NCBI RefSeq assembly: GCF_001435895.1
Contig: NZ_AZFZ01000028.1
Span: forward strand, 1-34,914
DNA: 34,914 nt
Direction of reading: 5' to 3'
DNA from: Lentilactobacillus parafarraginis DSM 18390 = JCM 14109
Lineage (GTDB): Bacteria; Bacillota; Bacilli; Lactobacillales; Lactobacillaceae
Of the stretch, positions 1-7,450 are shown in pieces. Each line of letters opens with the position of its first letter. Position 1 is the stretch's first letter. A program made the translations under genes and the position numbers. The notes beneath the pieces were generated by a model that saw only the letters and a list, made by a program, of their open reading frames with translations, did not search any database and was not told the origin of the DNA.

Positions 1-4
1 TTAT

Positions 5-27
5 GGGCGGGACTTATGTCCCAGCCT
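5..27 (-). terminator. Terminator-like hairpin after the first hsp20 gene
   Basis: A GGGAC/GTCCC stem with a TTAT loop is extended by GGC/GCC across one bulged base. It lies about 20 nt beyond the hsp20 stop codon on the minus strand. The window edge hides any T-tract, so the call rests on the stem and its position. Confidence 0.5.
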
Positions 28-46
28 CTTTTATCATGACAAACAA

Positions 47-481
47 TTATTGAATTTCGATTTGGCCTGAATGATCATCACTTTCAGCCATCTTTGGTAA
101 CGTGATGTTTAAAACCCCGTTATCGATTTCAGCTGAGATGTGGTCGCGATCAACGCCAGGTAATTCATAAGTTCTGGACATAACACCATGACTGCGCTCG
201 CTTGCAATGACTCTGCCCTGCTCATCCTTCTTTTCGGAAGCTTGAGCTTGGTCGACATTCAATGCCAAGTCACCGTTATCGTATGCCAAGTGAATGTTCT
301 TCTTATCGATTCCTGGAACATCAACCTTCAGTTCGTAATCCTTGTCGGTTTCCTTGATGTCGGTCTTCAAGTCGCCGAGATTCATCGTGTCGTTGTCGCC
401 TTCAATTGGGCTGAAGAAGCGACGTGCTAAACGATCAAAGAAAGGATCCATTGCAAAACGGTTCATAACTTCGTTTGTCAT
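47..481 (-). CDS. Small heat shock protein, Hsp20/alpha-crystallin family (144 aa)
   Basis: This is an ATP-independent holdase chaperone that binds unfolding proteins in the cytoplasm. The N-terminal segment MNRFAMDPFFDRLARRFF is typical of lactobacillar Hsp20. The alpha-crystallin domain spans about residues 38-135 and begins around the YELKVDVPGIDKKNI strand region. The conserved C-terminal GVLNITLPK strand is present, and the length is normal. The ATG start is preceded by AAAGGAG at 9 nt spacing. It follows a close paralogue (607-1029) on the same strand after 125 nt. No terminator or convincing promoter was found between them, so it is probably co-transcribed from the CIRCE-controlled promoter upstream of the paralogue. 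The spacer holds an imperfect hairpin (around 529-565) without a T-tract. Confidence 0.95.
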   Translation of the reverse strand: MTNEVMNRFAMDPFFDRLARRFFSPIEGDNDTMNLGDLKTDIKETDKDYELKVDVPGIDKKNIHLAYDNGDLALNVDQAQASEKKDEQGRVIASERSHGVMSRTYELPGVDRDHISAEIDNGVLNITLPKMAESDDHSGQIEIQ

Positions 482-606
482 AATACCAATCTCCTTTGTT
501 ACAAGATTATTGGATTTGAAGCGTCAATGTGGGGTGGTGAAATGACATTGCTGCCATTCCCCCAAGGTTTTAAAATTTAAGGAATGCATTTGTTAACGAA
601 TACTGA

Positions 607-1029
607 TTACTGGATTTCGATGTGCCCATTATTTTGGTCATTCTCAGTAACCTTTGGAAGTGTCACGCTCAAGACACCGTCATTAACGGCGGCAGAGATA
701 TTGTCACGATCGACGCCGGGCAACGTGTAACTCCGAGACATTACCCCGTGGCTTCGTTCGCTGGCAATTACCTTACCGTTTTCATCCTTTTGTTCGGATG
801 ACTGGTTTTGACTGATGTTCAGTGACAACGTATCGTTTTGGTAAGCCAAATGAATATTTTGCTTATCAACACCGGGAACATCAACTTTTAACGTGTAATC
901 CTTATCGCTTTCCTTAATATCAGTTTTGAGATTTCCAAAATCTTCCATATCACTTGGGCTGAAGAAGCGGCGGGCCATTCGATCAAAGAATGGATCAAAG
1001 TCGAACCGATTCATTAAATCATTTGCCAT
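607..1029 (-). CDS. Small heat shock protein, Hsp20/alpha-crystallin family (140 aa)
   Basis: This is a holdase chaperone closely similar to its downstream neighbour; both share the DPFFDR.ARRFFSP start, the ERSHGVMSR segment and a terminal GHIEIQ/GQIEIQ. The alpha-crystallin domain covers about residues 35-132. The ATG at 1029 was chosen because AAGGAG lies 10 nt upstream; a TTG nine bases earlier is in frame but poorly placed. The promoter and a perfect CIRCE element lie 97-161 nt upstream, which implies repression by HrcA and heat induction. The tandem pair looks like a local duplication. Confidence 0.95.
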   Translation of the reverse strand: MANDLMNRFDFDPFFDRMARRFFSPSDMEDFGNLKTDIKESDKDYTLKVDVPGVDKQNIHLAYQNDTLSLNISQNQSSEQKDENGKVIASERSHGVMSRSYTLPGVDRDNISAAVNDGVLSVTLPKVTENDQNNGHIEIQ

Positions 1030-1125
1030 AAGTACCAATCTCCTTATTGTCAGATTTTATTGAAGGTAAAGTGGTTAACCGCACTGGTTACTTGCTTTTC
1101 GTTTCTCCTTTACCTTTCATTTTCT

Positions 1126-1154
1126 ATAGTAATCAGTTTTGAAAAAAATGCCAG
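1126..1154 (-). promoter_or_regulatory. Sigma-A-type promoter of the hsp20 pair
   Basis: On the minus strand the -35 box is CTGGCA (1149-1154), followed by a 17-nt spacer and the -10 box TACTAT (1126-1131). The -35 box overlaps the outer edge of the extended CIRCE repeat, a suitable position for repression. Confidence 0.65.
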
Positions 1155-1190
1155 CATTTAGCACTCCAAGTTAAAGAGTGCTAAATGCTG
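1142..1190 (-). terminator. CIRCE repeat doubling as intrinsic terminator
   Basis: Read on the minus strand, the 15-bp CIRCE stem is followed within four bases by seven T residues (plus-strand A run 1142-1148). It starts 14 nt after the stop codon of the gene ending at 1204. In RNA this is a plausible rho-independent terminator for that gene. No other terminator separates it from hsp20. Confidence 0.55.
1152..1190 (-). promoter_or_regulatory. CIRCE operator (HrcA binding site), perfect and extended
   Basis: The core TTAGCACTC-N9-GAGTGCTAA (1158-1184) matches the CIRCE consensus exactly. The inverted repeat extends to 15-bp perfect arms, CAGCATTTAGCACTC and GAGTGCTAAATGCTG, around a 9-nt spacer. 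CIRCE is the known binding site of the heat-shock repressor HrcA, usually found at groESL and dnaK. Here it precedes hsp20. Confidence 0.95.
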
Positions 1191-1203
1191 ACTTCCTACA
1201 TCG

Positions 1204-1905
1204 CTAATAGTTGAATGCTTTGATGATGTTTTTGATACTTCTCGCAGTCGCGGTTGCAGCGGTACTTTTTACCTTCGCTTGAATGTCAGGATCCGTTGCC
1301 GGGTCTTTGATATTCTCACCTTTCTGTTTTGCTGCCTGATACTGCTTCTCCAGATTTGCGTTCAACTGTTTGGTATAACGTTGGTTGAGGACCCTCTTTG
1401 AGTAGGCGTTGGCATATGTCTTGGCTGGTGATGTTTTTGTACGTGTAAATGTGTAGGATTTACCACCAGACTTTGCAATTCGGCCAGTACCAGTAGTGGC
1501 AATATGAACCTGATAACGGTTTTTGCCGAGTTGGATAATCTTGAAGCTGGTTTCGGTGGGTTGCAGTTTGCCATTAGAATTAATCAAGCGGTACGTTGAA
1601 TAGAAGGTTTTTTTATTGGCACTGATTTTATTGCCAGTCGGGATGGCCGTCTGGATCTGCGGCTTTTGAAAATCGCCGAAAATAAGGACGGTTTGAATGC
1701 CTTGATGTGTCTTGACGTTTTTCCAATGAAACGCGAACTGTGCCCTGGCACTCTTAAAATAGCCACTGGGGCCGCTGATATCACCAGAAGAAAAGGTGGT
1801 GCTTGCGGATGAATTTGGTAATAACAGGGTGAATGTCAGTAGAAAACCGCTGATTACCAGTAAAATCGCCAAGCCGATTTGTGATGGTTTATGGGTTAAA
1901 CGCAT
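1204..1905 (-). CDS. Predicted secreted or membrane-anchored protein of unknown function (233 aa)
   Basis: I do not recognise a family. Residues 1-12 are basic and polar, and residues 11-30 form one hydrophobic segment ending in PNSSAS, so this is a signal peptide or N-terminal anchor. Residues 35-150 look beta-rich, with many aromatic and Lys residues (FAFHWKNVKTHQGIQTVLIF). The C-terminal 70 residues are helical and charged, with QYQAAKQKGENIKDPATDPDIQAKV, here cited only as a region near residues 185-210. The ATG has AAAGGAG at 9 nt. The gene is divergent from the TetR gene and ends 14 nt from the CIRCE/terminator repeat. An extracellular or cell-surface role is inferred from the signal only. 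Confidence 0.8.
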   Translation of the reverse strand: MRLTHKPSQIGLAILLVISGFLLTFTLLLPNSSASTTFSSGDISGPSGYFKSARAQFAFHWKNVKTHQGIQTVLIFGDFQKPQIQTAIPTGNKISANKKTFYSTYRLINSNGKLQPTETSFKIIQLGKNRYQVHIATTGTGRIAKSGGKSYTFTRTKTSPAKTYANAYSKRVLNQRYTKQLNANLEKQYQAAKQKGENIKDPATDPDIQAKVKSTAATATARSIKNIIKAFNY

Positions 1906-1950
1906 CGTTGAAGACTCCTTTCAATAAGTCAGATCTTTAAGTCGAACCTT

Positions 1951-1956
1951 ATTATA
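1951..1956 (-). promoter_or_regulatory. -10 box for the secreted-protein gene
   Basis: A consensus TATAAT on the minus strand is preceded by TGTG, 45 nt before the start codon. No good -35 box lies 16-18 nt upstream, so this may be an extended -10-type promoter. Confidence 0.45.
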
Positions 1957-2042
1957 CACAGCGGTCATCGTCTTGGGTTATTTACAGACAAAAGATTGCT
2001 GAGTTTAACGGTTTCCGCTGGGACTAGCGGGGCCTCGTGGGC

Positions 2043-2070
2043 TATACTATAAATGAGTGAATATTCTCAC
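2043..2070 (+). promoter_or_regulatory. Putative tetR -10 region and inverted repeat
   Basis: TATACT (2043-2048) lies 64 nt before the TetR start; no -35 match is visible. It is followed by GTGA-N6-TCAC around the palindrome GAATATTC, a plausible autoregulatory operator. Both calls are weak. Confidence 0.3.
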
Positions 2071-2111
2071 ATGTTGACCGGTAAATTTTAATTGTTAATG
2101 AAGGAATTTTT

Positions 2112-2687
2112 ATGACAAAACAATCCACAAAACAGAAACTTGCTCAGACTTTGAAGGCCCTCATGGCGACAACGCCGGTGGACCGAATTACTATCGATAT
2201 GTTAACCCAACGCGCGCATCTGACGCGGAACACCTTTTACTATCATTTTGATGATATTTATAGTCTGCTGGAGTGGGTTTATAAACAGGATTTACTGGTC
2301 AGCGTGACGACCTATACGAAAATCACTGACTGGAAAGTCGCTTACCGGCTGATTCTTGACTACATTGAAACGAATAAGCAGTTTTGTATGAACACGTTTC
2401 GTTCGGTTGCGCGTGATCTGCTCGAGGGATTCTTGTACTCCGTTGCCAGTGATTTGGTCGGCAAAGTGATTATTCACTCCAACCGTGACGTGTCGCCCAA
2501 TTTGACTGAAGCAATCAAAAACTTTTATGGCTGGGCTTTGGTTATGCAGGTTGTGCAATGGCTGGCCAATGACCTTAAGGAACCGAAAGCAGCCGTTGTT
2601 CAGCGCGCGGAGATCATGCTGCGGGGCGGTATCGATAACGCCATTAAAAACGGGCAGGAACTGAGCGGATTTGGGCAAAATGGGTAG
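2112..2687 (+). CDS. TetR/AcrR family transcriptional regulator (191 aa)
   Basis: The N-terminal helix-turn-helix covers about residues 8-55, with the diagnostic ITIDMLTQRAHLTRNTFYYHF segment around residues 25-46. The C-terminal half is helical and hydrophobic, as expected for a ligand-binding and dimer domain. ATG follows GAAGGA. It sits 85 nt upstream of, and in the same direction as, a small membrane peptide gene and oleate hydratase. By position it is likely to sense a fatty acid or membrane signal and control oleate hydratase. The ligand and direction of control are not visible in the sequence. No terminator was seen between it and the next gene. Confidence 0.9.
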   Translation: MTKQSTKQKLAQTLKALMATTPVDRITIDMLTQRAHLTRNTFYYHFDDIYSLLEWVYKQDLLVSVTTYTKITDWKVAYRLILDYIETNKQFCMNTFRSVARDLLEGFLYSVASDLVGKVIIHSNRDVSPNLTEAIKNFYGWALVMQVVQWLANDLKEPKAAVVQRAEIMLRGGIDNAIKNGQELSGFGQNG

Positions 2688-2772
2688 ATTGTCCATTTCA
2701 ATTTGACCGGGATCATTCTAAAATTAAGGTATCAAATAGATAATGAAGCAATCTAACTAAGGAAGTGGCAAG

Positions 2773-2895
2773 ATGAAACATCGAACATTAATCTTGTTGG
2801 GGCTTGGCCTCACCGTCGCCAGCGTTTGTTTTCTGAAGTCGATCGGCTGGTTTGAGGACGACAAGCACCTGTATGACGAGTTTGAAGGCAAATAA
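2773..2895 (+). CDS. Small single-pass membrane protein (40 aa) upstream of oleate hydratase
   Basis: A short reading frame encodes a basic start (MKHRT), a hydrophobic stretch at about residues 5-22 and an acidic tail (EDDKHLYDEFEGK). AAGGAAG lies 9 nt before the ATG. It ends 32 nt before the oleate hydratase start, so the two are probably co-transcribed. No family is recognised. The good ribosome binding site and the membrane-like composition argue against chance. A role in membrane placement or regulation of the hydratase would be speculation. Confidence 0.65.
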   Translation: MKHRTLILLGLGLTVASVCFLKSIGWFEDDKHLYDEFEGK

Positions 2896-2927
2896 AAGTC
2901 AGTTTTTTCAAGCGAGGAGGACATACA

Positions 2928-4622
2928 ATGACAAAGAGTAAAGCAATTATGATTGGCGCTGGCTTAGCCAACATGGCTGCGGCAGTTTATTTAATTCAGG
3001 AGGGCCATTGGAACGGTAGTCAGATTACCTTCTACTCCATCGATGATCACGGTTCTAATGATGGATCGGCCGCCAGTGATGCCGCTAACGAGTATTGGAA
3101 TAAAAATCACCCGATGGAAAACACGAAGGGATTCGTTGCCCGTGGTGGGCGGATGCTGAACTACCGGACTTACGTTGATTTGATGGATCTTTTAAGCCGG
3201 GTACCTTCCGCGACGGAAGCTGGAATGACGGCTGCTGAAGACACGCGTGACTTTGACGCCCATCACCGGACATTTGATAAGGCCCGGCTCATGGAAGGCG
3301 GTAAGGGCATTATCAACGGCGGCAAGCTTGGCTTTAACAATAAGGACCGCATGCTGCTGACTGAACTGCTTTTGATGCCGGACTCTAAGGAAGAAAAACT
3401 CGATAACGTGACGATTGCCGACTATTTCCGCGATGATCCGCACATGTTTGCCACCAACTTCTGGTATATGTGGGAAACCACCTTTGCGTTTCGAACTCAA
3501 AGTTCCGCTCAGGAGCTGCGCCGCTACATGCACCAAATGATTTATGAATTTACGCAGATTGAACATCTGGTTGGGGTTAACCGAACTCGTTACAATCAGT
3601 TTGAAAGTATCATGCTGCCGCTGATTAACTATTTAAAGGATCAGGGTGTCAACTTGGTCCTGAATCGACGGGTAACCGACTTTGAATTTAAGGATACACC
3701 GATGCAGGATGAGATTACGGTAACCGGTTTGAAGATGACCAACACTGAAACCAATGAGGAAGAGCACGTCGACGTCGATGATCAGACGGCCGTTATTTTC
3801 ACAAACGGTTCGATTACCGATTCGGCAACGTTGGGAGACTTCAATACGCCAGCGGCTGAAAATATGGATTACGGGGCCGCGGCCAGTCTGTGGAAGAAAG
3901 CCACGGAGCGGTTCTATAACCTTGGGAATCCGGATAAATTCTTCAATGACCGAAACGCCAGTGAGTGGGTCAGTTTCACGTTAACGACCAGTGATCACAC
4001 GTTATTAAACGAGATCACGCGAATTACCACCCAGGTTCCCGGGAACGCGTTGAATTCGTTTATTTCAACCTCTCCAATCACCCCATTGGGGCAAAAAGAC
4101 GTCAACATGTCGATTGTGGTGCATCATCAACCACATTTCACGACTCAAAAGGCTAACGAGTCGGTTATTTGGGGATACTTCCTCTACCCGCGTCGGCGTG
4201 GCGAGTTTGTCCAGAAGGAATACATCAAGATGACGGGTAAAGAAATGGCTGAAGAGCTGCTCGGTCAGCTTTCAAAGGTTGACCCGGGTCCGGGCAACAT
4301 TATGGACAAGAAGCAGGAAATAATGGACAGCATCATTAACTGTATTCCGGTATACATGCCATACGCATCGGCACTGTTCAATAACCGGGCAAAGTCAGAT
4401 CGGCCCAAGGTAATTCCGGAACATTCAACCAACTTAGCCTTTACGGGTGAGTTTGCAGAACAGCCATATCAAATGGTCTTTACCGAGCAAAGTGCCGTTC
4501 GTTCGGGAGAAATTGCGGCTTACCACTTCACGGGTATTCCAATGTCGAAACTTGTGAAAAACAAGCGCTACGATCGCGATCCAAAGACACTTGCCAAGGC
4601 AACCCGGAAAATGTTTGAATAA
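2928..4622 (+). CDS. ohyA: Oleate hydratase (FAD-dependent), myosin-cross-reactive antigen family (564 aa)
   Basis: It adds water to the cis-9 double bond of oleic and related unsaturated acids, giving 10-hydroxy fatty acids, a known detoxification reaction in lactobacilli. The N-terminal dinucleotide-binding motif is IMIGAGLANMAAAVYLI (residues 7-23). The conserved RGGRMLNY segment (about 72-79), the FWYMWETTFAF block (about 176-186) and the C-terminal FTGEFAEQPYQMVFTEQS region are all present. The length is normal for the family. AGGAGG precedes the ATG. The family is a cytoplasmic, membrane-associated flavoprotein. Its neighbours are a TetR regulator and a 40-residue membrane peptide, and an intrinsic terminator follows. 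Confidence 0.97.
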   Translation: MTKSKAIMIGAGLANMAAAVYLIQEGHWNGSQITFYSIDDHGSNDGSAASDAANEYWNKNHPMENTKGFVARGGRMLNYRTYVDLMDLLSRVPSATEAGMTAAEDTRDFDAHHRTFDKARLMEGGKGIINGGKLGFNNKDRMLLTELLLMPDSKEEKLDNVTIADYFRDDPHMFATNFWYMWETTFAFRTQSSAQELRRYMHQMIYEFTQIEHLVGVNRTRYNQFESIMLPLINYLKDQGVNLVLNRRVTDFEFKDTPMQDEITVTGLKMTNTETNEEEHVDVDDQTAVIFTNGSITDSATLGDFNTPAAENMDYGAAASLWKKATERFYNLGNPDKFFNDRNASEWVSFTLTTSDHTLLNEITRITTQVPGNALNSFISTSPITPLGQKDVNMSIVVHHQPHFTTQKANESVIWGYFLYPRRRGEFVQKEYIKMTGKEMAEELLGQLSKVDPGPGNIMDKKQEIMDSIINCIPVYMPYASALFNNRAKSDRPKVIPEHSTNLAFTGEFAEQPYQMVFTEQSAVRSGEIAAYHFTGIPMSKLVKNKRYDRDPKTLAKATRKMFE

Positions 4623-4651
4623 CGGTTGCTTAACCGAATAATAACAAGCAC

Positions 4652-4688
4652 AAAGGCCACTCGCTTTTTCCGACGCGGGGGTCTTTTT
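4652..4688 (+). terminator. Intrinsic terminator after oleate hydratase
   Basis: The outer stem AAAGGCC/GGTCTTT encloses an inner CGC/GCG pairing and is followed by a T run. It starts 30 nt after the stop codon. Confidence 0.75.
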
Positions 4689-4825
4689 GTGACGCTTAGT
4701 TTTTTGGAGAATCATGAATTGTCATAGCAAAACGACCCTAAAAATGGTATTCTATATGGTAGTTATGGTGACGTTACGGTAGCGTGCGCGTCACAATTCT
4801 GATTTGCGAGTAGGAAGGAATCCCG

Positions 4826-6016
4826 ATGGCACATTCTAGTAAACAAATGAAGCGACTATTTTTAGTAATCATTGCAACTATTTTGTTCTTGCCGCTGTTT
4901 GGCCATGGCTTGGCCAACGGCTTATTTGGTAATGATCAGGAATCTGCAAACGCTGCTAAGAAGAGCGATAAATTTGATGTCAACAAGGTCCTTAAAGCCG
5001 AGGTCGTGTATTCAAAACACGTGCCGATTTTAAAAGTTACGGTTAAGCCGACCGTTACGAATGCGTTTGCCAAGAAGGATCAGGTCAAGTTTGCTTTTGA
5101 TAAAAAGAACGTTAATTTAAAGAATATGAAGGCAAGTGTCCAAAAACACCTGCCATTTAAGCATGCGACCAAAAAGAAGACCCAACTGATATTGACATTT
5201 ACGAAGGATGTTAAGTCTGGTACCTACACGCAGGCATACGCCATTCCAACCAAGGATGTTTCCAAAGTTACTAAGATTAAAGCTACTTATAAGGGACAAA
5301 CAATTAAGGTTAAGAATAACAAGATCAAGTCGGGGAAATATGCCAAGGCTCAGGCAGACACAGCCTCCAAGAAGGACCGGTCTGACTTTAAAGGGTCAAT
5401 CACAACGAGTGGGATTCACGCAAGAAGTGAGAATCAATCAACCACTTCTACTCCTGCTTCGTCAGCAAGCTCGGCCGCTAACACTTCCACTGTAAACGAT
5501 CAAAGTACTGTGAACGTTTCCCAGAGCCAGTCAAATACCACGACGTATGCTGAAACTTACTATAGTAATAATGAGAGTTCCAACACCACCAGTTCTGATC
5601 AGCAATATAATGCTGCGGCAACAACGGGGACGACTTACGCATCAACTACCGGATATCCGGGTAATGGGTATGGATCCACAACTACAGTGACCCAAACGCA
5701 ATCGGTTTCCTATGGCTACGGCTCTGGTGTTGGCACCACAAGTGGCTATCGGCAGACAACCACGCATCGAAGTAGTCAGAAACGTGACACTTCTGATTAC
5801 AAACGGGTCAAGAAGACTACGAATCATAAGGCAGATTCTCAGAAAAAACGTCACGATTCAAAGAATGCAAAGAAGCATAAGGATTCTAAGAATACGAACA
5901 AATCGAATAAATCCAAGGCTAGTTCTAAGAAAAATGCAGATTCTAAGAAGTCTAAGGATCAATCTGATAAGAAGAAGCAGAATACCGATACGAATAAGAA
6001 CGGCGACAACCAATAA
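4826..6016 (+). CDS. Secreted, low-complexity Lys/Ser/Thr-rich surface protein (396 aa as read; probably frameshifted)
   Basis: Residues 9-33 form a signal peptide or anchor. Residues 50-165 resemble one extracellular beta-sandwich-like domain rich in Lys (VVYSKHVPILKVTVKP). Residues 190-310 are Ser/Thr/Tyr/Gly-rich, with YGYGSG-type segments. Residues 310-396 are a highly basic tract of SKK, KDSK and NKS motifs. The frame then stops at TAA (6014-6016), but Thr/Asn/Gly/Ser-rich coding sequence continues in the +1 frame to 6449. One surplus C in the CC at 6010-6011 would explain this; without it the reading runs GDNNKGTDTNNP and on for a 540-residue protein. No LPXTG sorting signal is visible in either part. 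ATG follows GGAAGG. A cell-wall-bound, positively charged adhesin-like role is only an inference. Confidence 0.8.
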   Translation: MAHSSKQMKRLFLVIIATILFLPLFGHGLANGLFGNDQESANAAKKSDKFDVNKVLKAEVVYSKHVPILKVTVKPTVTNAFAKKDQVKFAFDKKNVNLKNMKASVQKHLPFKHATKKKTQLILTFTKDVKSGTYTQAYAIPTKDVSKVTKIKATYKGQTIKVKNNKIKSGKYAKAQADTASKKDRSDFKGSITTSGIHARSENQSTTSTPASSASSAANTSTVNDQSTVNVSQSQSNTTTYAETYYSNNESSNTTSSDQQYNAAATTGTTYASTTGYPGNGYGSTTTVTQTQSVSYGYGSGVGTTSGYRQTTTHRSSQKRDTSDYKRVKKTTNHKADSQKKRHDSKNAKKHKDSKNTNKSNKSKASSKKNADSKKSKDQSDKKKQNTDTNKNGDNQ

Positions 6017-6449
6017 GGGGACTGACACTAATAACCCGACAAATAATGGTGACAATGGTTCAACGACAACTGGCGGCAACACTTCAACTGGACAAAATCC
6101 ACAGACGCCAACCAATGATAATGGTACGACTACCGCACCAGCGACTGGAGCAACAGATGACAACGGAACTCAGACCCCAACAACTGGGACTGAGTCAACG
6201 GTAAATGGTACCACAACTTCAACGACGACCCCTGCAGGTTCACCAGCGAGTGCATCAACAACAACCGCTGCTAATGCAAATTCAGATACAGGTTCAGACA
6301 ATGGCGGCCAAACCCAGACGACTAATAATTCACAACAAGAAGTTTCAACAAGCACGACAAGTGGCCAACAATCTCAAACAAGTCAGGCAGCCTCGGGAGT
6401 TACTACAACGACAGCAACTACGGCAGCAACAACAGCGGTAGCAGCCTAA
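6010..6449 (+). pseudogene. Out-of-frame C-terminal tail of the surface protein
   Basis: This stretch encodes a typical low-complexity exported tail (NGSTTTGGNTSTGQNPQTP, then Thr/Ser/Gln/Ala-rich to TTAATTAVAA) with no start codon or ribosome binding site of its own. It continues the composition of the gene ending at 6016 but is shifted by one base. It may be a true mutation, a sequencing error, or a slippage-controlled extension. It ends without a cell-wall anchor. Confidence 0.65.
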
Positions 6450-6602
6450 GTTAAGCTTAGATAGAGTTTAGTTAGCATACGTACGCGGCATGAGCTTGCT
6501 TAGAAATGACTGCATTGAAAAAACGCGGTAAGGATCCTTATTTTGTTGCGCGGAAAATTAAACCGACGCAAGGGAATCAGCGCAAAATTTAGGTATATGT
6601 AA

Positions 6603-6716
6603 AACCAAGGGATAAGTAGCGGCTTTTTAAGTGAAGGTGGCTGTGCTAAAGTCAGGTACTCCGATCACGGTTCTTCCTTTATGAGCTGGGTTAATCTTCT
6701 TTTATGCACCAGGTAA
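6603..6716 (+). pseudogene. Possible relic of a DDE transposase
   Basis: One frame reads FLSEGGCAKVRYSDHGSSFMS before running into stops. The YSDHGSSFMS part resembles the second catalytic Asp region of rve-type transposases (usual pattern YSDxGSxF). Nothing recognisable follows, and no terminal inverted repeats were found. It is a fragment at best and could be coincidence. Confidence 0.25.
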
Positions 6717-6948
6717 TGAAGTGTTTACCATGCTCATTGTGCTGGAAGATTACCTAGGAGATCTTTGATTGCAAATTGGAATAAATAGGTTTATCGATCG
6801 TTAGAGTAGTTTGAGGAAGCACAACATTATTTGAAGTAAATTTTTGGAATGAGTAATGAGTAATTAACCAATTTTAAGAACGCTTTATTTAGTCAAAATG
6901 TGGACCCACCTGGAACATTTAAAACGGGGGTATTTTTAAAAGGACTGG

Positions 6949-6973
6949 AAAAACGAGCCAAATTTTTCGGCTC
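6949..6973 (-). terminator. Minus-strand terminator-like hairpin
   Basis: The stem GAGCC/GGCTC with a 9-nt loop is followed on the minus strand by G then five T. No convincing gene ends just upstream of it, so its target is unknown. Confidence 0.35.
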
Positions 6974-7391
6974 AAAACGAGATTGGCATTCTGTTAGCAA
7001 AGTGCGAACGAATGCATATTGTGTTTAAAATATTGAACAATGGTGAACGTTATTGAACAGACAGGGGAGCTATTAATCGCGAACCAAAATCGGAAACTTA
7101 GTACGTAGGTTTCCGGCTGATGCCGCAAGTTCTTTTGGCCGAATAATAAAAGTTTGAATTGCGTGCGAGTCATTTCTGGTTAAAAGTTTCAAAGACTGAG
7201 TCCACAGAAATGATCTAAACGACGAAAAGCCACCCCTGGTATCTTCGCCGAAAGAAATCTGCCGATTAATCTGGCCACTTGGAGCGTAGTGAAGATAACG
7301 GCTGATACAAAAGGATTTTATCCGTAACCGTAACATGTTATGGTTAGCCCGGAAAGCTGTGATCTGACCACTGCACGTCTGTTTATGGCCT

Positions 7392-7427
7392 AAAAAAATC
7401 ACCGTAAGGGTAGTGGCTTACGAGTGA
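7392..7427 (-). terminator. Intrinsic terminator of the VIT transporter pair
   Basis: The stem TCACCGTAAG pairs with CTTACG and GTGA (one bulged A), followed on the minus strand by seven T. It starts about 23 nt past the stop codon at 7451. Confidence 0.8.
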
Positions 7428-7450
7428 CTTTAAGTATTTATGAGCCATTT

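Larger units (their letters stand above)
6450..7391. other. Apparent non-coding or decayed region of about 0.9 kb
   Basis: No reading frame here has a ribosome binding site plus recognisable protein content. A 28-codon frame at 6506-6592 lacks a ribosome binding site. The only protein-like signal is a short transposase-like segment near 6657-6686. A hairpin at 6955-6973 and the VIT operon terminator at 7392-7427 are the only other structures noted. Confidence 0.5.

Noticed and set aside
499-527. Possible separate promoter for the second hsp20 gene (TTGACG-N17-TTGTAA)
   Set aside because: The -10 is poor and would leave almost no leader before the ribosome binding site.
5712-6016. The upstream part of the open frame that contains the 6017-6449 tail
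   Set aside because: Before 6010 this frame reads as Arg/Ile-rich shadow of the real gene in another frame; only the part after about 6010 has natural composition.
6506-6592. A 28-codon frame after the surface protein
   Set aside because: No ribosome binding site and no recognisable content.
7073-7402. A 109-codon open frame on the minus strand
   Set aside because: Its GTG start lies inside the stem of the VIT operon terminator (7392-7427), it has no ribosome binding site, and the protein resembles nothing known. It is probably chance.
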